Below, piece after piece: positions 23,569 through 27,366 of a stretch of DNA of 27,366 bases. The position numbers were made by a program, and so were the translations under genes. Under the pieces are notes generated by a model, which saw only the letters and a program-made list of their open reading frames with translations, was not told where the DNA came from and made no database searches. Positions within the stretch are counted from its first letter, which is position 1, and each line of letters opens with the position of its first letter. This DNA comes from Leptospira sp. B5-022. GTDB taxonomy: Bacteria; Spirochaetota; Leptospiria; Leptospirales; Leptospiraceae. The stretch covers positions 1-27,366 of the forward strand of contig NZ_ANIJ01000024.1 of NCBI RefSeq assembly GCF_000347035.1, given 5' to 3'.

Positions 23569-24050
23569 ATTATAACTCCGTTAAATTCCAAGTAATAAAC
23601 ATAAATGGAGGCTTTCAGGCATTAGCACAATTAAAATTTAAAAACGTCCTACATTTCCGCAAAATCGGGAACCCTATAAAATTCTACCAAAACAATCACG
23701 ACTTTTGTTCGCAAATAGGCAGACTTATATATCCTATGGAGTTTCTTAATTTAGAAGAACTTGGTAATCATCCACCACAGAAGAGAGCTCGTAAAAAGGC
23801 GCTTTATTAATATACAAGCGATCTAACGAAATTTGTATGATGCGATAATTACGACAAGAGGTCTTTGAGAGATTATTATAGATTTATTAAAGCTCTCTCC
23901 TAAGAAAAAGAAAGCTATCGTAAATAAGATCGCATCATTCTTGGAAAAAGAAGATCATTAAACATTCCCAACCCACCTACTTAACGATCGCGAAAGCCTT
24001 TCTAGGAATGCAAATTGCGAGAAACTTTTCAGAACTATCGGTAATATTTC
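23569..24050. other. Intergenic stretch with probable decayed gene pieces
   Basis: No intact gene is seen here. On the plus strand about 85 codons are open without an early start, ending at 23812 with EELGNHPPQKRARKKALY. A second short open piece near 23881-23961 (LLKLSPKKKKAIVNKIASFL) is in a different position and preceded by a stop. Both read like protein ends, so this may be a decayed regulator or mobile gene. The promoter of the lipoprotein at 23568 must also lie at the left edge. Confidence 0.35.
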
Positions 24051-24737
24051 TTAATCCCCAACTTCTACGTGTAAAAGATCTATTCCGAAAAAATCAGCAG
24101 AAGATCTGAAGTCTAATATCTTTTCGTCAGAAGAGTAAATGAGATAACAAGAAGGCGGACTATACGGAATCATTTTTCTTGGCCATTTATTAAACTCTGT
24201 TTTCTTATCATCTACTTTATAACCCATTTCACGTCTTAAGCCAAGAACCTCTCTAAATATTCCTTTATTAAAAAGTGTATTTTTACATTCAATTCCAATA
24301 AATATTTTATCATAATCAGGCCTACCCGTTTCACCAGGTTTGACTAATACGACATCCAACTCATGATAATTGGATCTATCCGAAAAACCTTCCTTAGAAC
24401 TTAGTGTCCTAAATTCGATATCCGTCCAAAGCTCTCCAAATAATTTGCTACCTTTCCATACTTCAATATACGCATAATTCCTGTTAATTGGACCTGGCGA
24501 TGCCTTTAAATTTAAATACTGGCTGTTCTTCAATTTTAAATTAAAACCTTCCGAAATCGCCAAGTTCTTAATTACTTCGCTAAGAATTAATGCTTCATAT
24601 AACTTTCCGGATCTAATTCCCGAAGGTAACGCCTGAAAAATTGCCTTATACTCATTCCTATTTGCTGACTTTGCATATTTTCGAAATGCATCTTTAATTC
24701 TCTTCTTTATTTTTTCTATGTCTTTCTTACTTGCCAT
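24051..24737 (-). CDS. PD-(D/E)XK-fold nuclease-like protein
   Basis: From the ATG at 24737 (an in-frame ATG at 24761 is possible) the protein has 228 residues. An N-terminal basic helix (KKDIEKIKKRIKDAFRK) precedes a core with E48 (GKLYEALILSEV), E98 (LWTDIEFRT), D118 (YHELDVVLV) and E140-C-K142 (FIGIECKNT). The order helix-Glu, strand-Asp, strand-ExK is that of PD-(D/E)XK nucleases, which cut DNA with Mg through these residues. LDVVL and the run YDKIFIGIECKN are typical of restriction-type and defence nucleases that carry the signature in two adjoining strands. It overlaps the upstream gene by 11 bp and forms a two-gene unit with it. No methyltransferase is nearby, so self-protection would have to come from another mechanism. 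Confidence 0.72.
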   Translation of the reverse strand: MASKKDIEKIKKRIKDAFRKYAKSANRNEYKAIFQALPSGIRSGKLYEALILSEVIKNLAISEGFNLKLKNSQYLNLKASPGPINRNYAYIEVWKGSKLFGELWTDIEFRTLSSKEGFSDRSNYHELDVVLVKPGETGRPDYDKIFIGIECKNTLFNKGIFREVLGLRREMGYKVDDKKTEFNKWPRKMIPYSPPSCYLIYSSDEKILDFRSSADFFGIDLLHVEVGD

Positions 24738-25143
24738 CCAATAACTCACTTCGCAATTCATCTATCATTATAAGCAAGATGGAATAATCAGGTAAAGTTC
24801 TTAATTCTACATCTTCTCGATCATAAATTTTCTGAATTTCATCGGGAAGTATCAATTTTATACCAAGGAGTGGCCCTTGCTCAGAATCTATATTTTTTAC
24901 AATATTACTCAATATTTCATCATGGCTTATTCTAGAATTTATCCGTAATTGCTCACGCAAAGTATCCAAATACATGAGTAAATACTCTTTTGGATCAAGT
25001 TTCTGGTCTGTCTTAACCATGTCTTGTATATCGGTAAGTCTACCTTCCAAAGCCTTTTCATGCAAAAACGAGAGCCCGCTTTTCCCTAATTCAATATTAA
25101 ATAAATTTATAATTTCTTGAAGTAATTGACTATCAATTTCCAT
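24727..25143 (-). CDS. Hypothetical partner of the PD-(D/E)XK protein
   Basis: The 138-residue protein is acidic and mostly helical (LLQEIINLFNIELGKSGLSF, KEYLLMYLDTLREQLRINSR), with no signal peptide or membrane helix and no cysteines. It ends inside the nuclease gene, and the tight overlap suggests coupled translation in a fixed ratio. No family is recognised. In a two-gene nuclease module the first small helical protein could be an adaptor, sensor or inhibitor; this is inferred only from position and charge. Confidence 0.7.
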   Translation of the reverse strand: MEIDSQLLQEIINLFNIELGKSGLSFLHEKALEGRLTDIQDMVKTDQKLDPKEYLLMYLDTLREQLRINSRISHDEILSNIVKNIDSEQGPLLGIKLILPDEIQKIYDREDVELRTLPDYSILLIMIDELRSELLDGK

Positions 25144-25185
25144 TATTTACACTCTAATCAATTTTTAACTTTCTCCCGCTAAGTG

Positions 25186-25216
25186 TCTAACGTTTTACCT
25201 AATATAAAATGTTAGA
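25186..25216. other. Inverted repeat (11-bp arms, 9-base loop)
   Basis: TCTAACGTTTT (25186-25196) and AAAATGTTAGA (25206-25216) pair over 11 positions with one G-T pair, around the loop ACCTAATAT. It lies between the PD-(D/E)XK module and the end of the membrane-protein pair. No T-run follows on either strand, so it may be a protein site or a weak terminator. The rest of 25144-25417 shows nothing recognisable. Confidence 0.45.
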
Positions 25217-25417
25217 AGAAGCTTTGAAATATACGAAAAGATGAGATTCCCCGCTAGACTAACTAAGCTATGGACAATTGAGATTTTAATTTCAAAATGA
25301 TATGAGAGGTTAAAAATTGTCGGACTAATCCCAATTTAAATACTATATTTAGGATTTCTAAAAAACTAAAAGTTAAATCAAGGGATTTTTTAATTCTATC
25401 CACAGAACTCTCTATCC

Positions 25418-25981
25418 TTAACGCAAAGGCCCTTTAAGTAATTCTAATCGAATTTTCCTTAATACTTTCTGACTTCCGATTGCTTCCCAGATACAATAAG
25501 CTAAAGGAAATAGAAAAATCCCTGAAATAACAAAACTTCTCATAGAAAAATGATCAAAGAACAGAAAAGCTGGGATAAGAAAAATAATTGTTGGAATCAA
25601 TGAAAGTTCGATTTTATATCTTGTCAGTATTCCACGCAAATATTTATGACCTATCAATTCTTCAGAGTTTCTGAGCCTTAAATAATTATACCAATTCTCT
25701 TCATGAATCCCTTTATCATTTTTCAAAACCCAATTTTCGATTATATGCACTTCAAAAAGAGATCCTAAATTTTCAATTAAAGCCCCAACAAGCAATGAAA
25801 TAACTGAGAATATGATTATCTCCAAGGTCTCATTGTTCGCAGAAAGAATGTTATCCATCTTGATTGAAGCGTTCCGCAGCACGTTCCAATATGCAGTCGT
25901 AAGAATTACACCGGGTCCAATATTCGCCCCAATTGGGCGCAGAAGCTCGTTTTTAAAGAAAGAAGACGGATCTAAACTCAT
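25418..25981 (-). CDS. Multi-spanning membrane protein of a two-gene pair
   Basis: The 187-residue protein has four likely membrane segments: GANIGPGVILTTAYWNVL (weak), LEIIIFSVISLLVGALIENL, LSLIPTIIFLIPAFLFF and FVISGIFLFPLAYCIWEAI. Between the second and third lies a charged stretch of about 50 residues (NDKGIHEENWYNYLRLRNSE), probably cytoplasmic, and the C-terminal tail is basic. No family is recognised. It starts 13 bp after the stop of the next membrane protein gene, so the two form an operon. A matched pair of small membrane proteins may form a common complex. Confidence 0.7.
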   Translation of the reverse strand: MSLDPSSFFKNELLRPIGANIGPGVILTTAYWNVLRNASIKMDNILSANNETLEIIIFSVISLLVGALIENLGSLFEVHIIENWVLKNDKGIHEENWYNYLRLRNSEELIGHKYLRGILTRYKIELSLIPTIIFLIPAFLFFDHFSMRSFVISGIFLFPLAYCIWEAIGSQKVLRKIRLELLKGPLR

Positions 25982-25994
25982 AATTTACAATTCC

Positions 25995-26429
25995 CTAATC
26001 AACAAAATATACAATCAATCGTAAGTGCTTAAAAAAATAATATACTGAGTAATAGCCAGCTGAAGTAATTACAGGAATATAGGTTATTAGCCAATCGACA
26101 GAAATTAGACTTCCTTTTTTCTGCCGCCTGATTCTGAATGCGACAGGAAGGTCATTCTGCCGGATAAAAGAAATCTTCTTATATTGCTTTTTAATTTTCT
26201 TTAAGTAATCGTTTTTCCATCCTCGATAACCTTGATTGATTCTTGTGCAAATTATCGAAAATAATATTAACCCAATATCTACCCATATTTGATCATTTCC
26301 ATTTTTTGGGGGAGTTACTACTATACCGAAAAGTCCAATATAAAATCCTGAAACGGATAAAGCTTTTGTCTCATTTTGATGCATTGCGGAAATATAATGC
26401 TCGACAAGTGTTAACCTATTTTCATCCAT
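25995..26429 (-). CDS. Membrane protein, first gene of a two-gene pair
   Basis: The 144-residue protein starts with a soluble helix (DENRLTLVEHYISAMHQNET) and a first membrane segment (VSGFYIGLFGIVVT), then a second (IWVDIGLILFSIICTRI). A basic cytoplasmic loop (RGWKNDYLKKIKKQYKK) and a third segment (WLITYIPVITSAGYYSVYYF) follow. No family is recognised. The soluble N-terminal helix, two helices and basic loop is a plan shared by many small membrane effectors, which is not specific enough to name it. It is cotranscribed with the gene at 25418. Confidence 0.65.
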   Translation of the reverse strand: MDENRLTLVEHYISAMHQNETKALSVSGFYIGLFGIVVTPPKNGNDQIWVDIGLILFSIICTRINQGYRGWKNDYLKKIKKQYKKISFIRQNDLPVAFRIRRQKKGSLISVDWLITYIPVITSAGYYSVYYFFKHLRLIVYFVD

Positions 26430-26769
26430 TTCATTACCTTTCTAAATATCAATTTATATTGTCAAAGAATTCGATTTGTAAAAATCATAAATAGCCCGTA
26501 CTACAAAAGCTTTAGCTGAACATGTGTGTCTGGTATGGATAAATTCTCTATTGTGCAACAACATAGCTTTTATATAGAACCCTAACTAAATCATTTAATA
26601 CCCTTGTAAATATATGGTCCTAAGGTGAAGAAATTTTCGAAAGTCAGCTATAGGACGAGTATTCAGATTTTCATCGAACAATTAATCGATTTTACAATAT
26701 CCAATTTTTTACTTTCTTTTTCTATGTGTCTAACGTTTTGCTTCCTTAAAAAACAAAAAAGTAATACGA
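26430..26769. other. Intergenic region before the transposase gene
   Basis: This 340-bp stretch separates the divergent membrane-protein pair and the transposase gene, so it should hold both promoters and probably the left end of the transposon. No convincing -35/-10 pair was found. A GTCCTA/TAGGAC inverted pair occurs at about 26613-26655. No matching inverted repeat was found behind the transposase operon near 2661-2729, so the element ends remain undefined. Confidence 0.4.
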
Positions 26770-27366
26770 ATGCAAACTGCCCTAAAATACTCAGAAATCG
26801 AACCCCCCAAACAATCCTTCAAGCCTATTCGACCTTGGCTCGAATTCGGAATATTTAATACTCGCAATCCGAACCGAGGACCGCCTAACTTTCCAATCCA
26901 GACGGTCCGGACCATTCCCAAGACAGGAATTAAGGATCTGTCAAGTGGATTTTTCGTTGGGCCATATGAGCCACACCTTCAAAAAAAATATCAAAATTTA
27001 GCCCTTAATACACAGTATTTCACAAAGATAACCAAGAAGATACTCAATGACTTCTACCCAAAGCATTGCCCAACTCCTGAGTGTAACAATAGAATCTTAG
27101 ATAAAGAAATCAGCACTAGACCAGATCTAATAAGATGCCCTCAATGTAGATATCTAACATCAAGACTAAGTTACACTCCCCTTCACCATTTCAAACTACC
27201 AATATGGATGTTCGGATATTTACTTTATGAATCATTAATCCAATACCCAAAGGTAGTAACAGCAACAGAACTAAGTAAGAGACTAAGGATAGGATATAAT
27301 GCAGCGAGCTTACTAAAGAGAAGATTCCAACTCTTTGCATCAGACCAAAACCCAAAGTATAAGAAG
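26770..27366 (+). CDS. IS1595/ISXO2-like transposase, N-terminal part (cut by window edge)
   Basis: The ATG at 26770 is the first start after an in-frame stop at 26731, and the frame is open for 199 codons to the window end. The first 95 residues are an unrecognised Pro-rich extension (EIEPPKQSFKPIRPWLEF). A zinc ribbon follows with C100, C105, C123 and C126 (KHCPTPECNNR and IRCPQCRYLTSRLSYTPLHH), then LPIWMFGYLLYESL and a helix-turn-helix ([20 protein letters not shown]). Zinc ribbon, FKLPIWMF-type helix and HTH before the catalytic core is the standard N-terminus of ISXO2/IS1595 transposases. The last 116 bp match the window start, and the frame continues without a break into the C-terminal part at 1-1370. 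Confidence 0.88.
   Translation, partial: MQTALKYSEIEPPKQSFKPIRPWLEFGIFNTRNPNRGPPNFPIQTVRTIPKTGIKDLSSGFFVGPYEPHLQKKYQNLALNTQYFTKITKKILNDFYPKHCPTPECNNRILDKEISTRPDLIRCPQCRYLTSRLSYTPLHHFKLPIWMFGYLLYESLIQYPKVVTATELSKRLRIGYNAASLLKRRFQLFASDQNPKYKK
27251..27366. repeat. Right copy of 116-bp terminal direct repeat
   Basis: The right copy differs from bases 1-116 only at 27342 (A against T at 92), a silent third-codon change in a serine codon. It lies within the transposase helix-turn-helix coding region. Confidence 0.95.

Noticed and set aside
25183..26739. A 14-base direct repeat (GTGTCTAACGTTTT) at 25183 and 26726 flanking the membrane-protein pair, possibly integron attC-like or element ends
   Set aside because: One or two 14-base matches are expected by chance in a 27-kb AT-rich window, only one copy forms a hairpin, and no paired GTTRRRY core site follows at attC distance.
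26625..26858. A 77-codon plus-strand frame overlapping the transposase start
   Set aside because: It overlaps the zinc-ribbon transposase gene in another frame, has no family features and no ribosome site.
1..27366. Window as an autonomous plasmid or phage genome
   Set aside because: No replication, partition, terminase, capsid or tail gene is visible, so the matching ends alone do not support a plasmid or phage.

Overview
The window is AT-rich DNA that looks like an accessory region of a spirochaete, most likely Leptospira. This is an inference from the many lipoproteins with loose spirochaete-type lipoboxes, the very large SpvB/RHS protein with its lipoprotein partner, and the overall gene style. 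No rRNA, tRNA, CRISPR array or plasmid/phage replication gene was seen.

Ends of the window. Bases 1-116 and 27251-27366 are the same sequence with one synonymous difference. Both lie in an IS1595/ISXO2-like transposase gene. The N-terminal part (26770 onward) runs off the right end and the C-terminal part (to 1370) enters at the left end; joined through the repeat they make one uninterrupted reading frame of 616 codons. The window is therefore either a 27,250-bp circle cut inside the transposase, or a stretch between two near-identical copies of the element. Behind the transposase (1360-2660) three small genes follow with overlaps or a 1-bp gap, one of them an HNH nuclease, which suggests a transposon with passenger genes.

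Region 2.7-16.5 kb is an envelope region. A 6.5-kb minus-strand gene encodes a 2184-residue SpvB/FG-GAP/RHS protein whose C-terminal part contains ten exact-length 11-residue repeats; a lipoprotein gene follows it. Divergently, a five-gene plus-strand operon (10297-14801) encodes a lipoprotein, a predicted outer-membrane barrel, a Kelch lipoprotein, a TPR protein and another lipoprotein. It converges on a minus-strand group with a CsgG-like lipoprotein and a lipoprotein gene that appears split by a frameshift at a 6-base homopolymer.

Region 16.5-26.4 kb is a patchwork of small modules: an HNH nuclease; a zinc metallopeptidase fused to a DUF1566/Lcl-type domain; a minus-strand set with a membrane protein, a GIY-YIG-like protein and a Lar-like zinc protein; a three-gene graspetide (omega-ester RiPP) operon; a lipoprotein; a two-gene module with a PD-(D/E)XK nuclease; and a pair of small membrane proteins. 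Nucleases paired with small membrane proteins are suggestive of a defence or conflict island, but this is inference.

The most interesting system is the graspetide operon at 21036-22856: a precursor with three imperfect repeats of Thr/Ser and Glu/Asp at fixed spacing, an ATP-grasp ester ligase whose start overlaps the precursor stop, and an overlapping membrane protein gene. A promoter (TTGACC-16-TATATT) lies just upstream and a probable terminator just downstream, so it reads as a self-contained unit.
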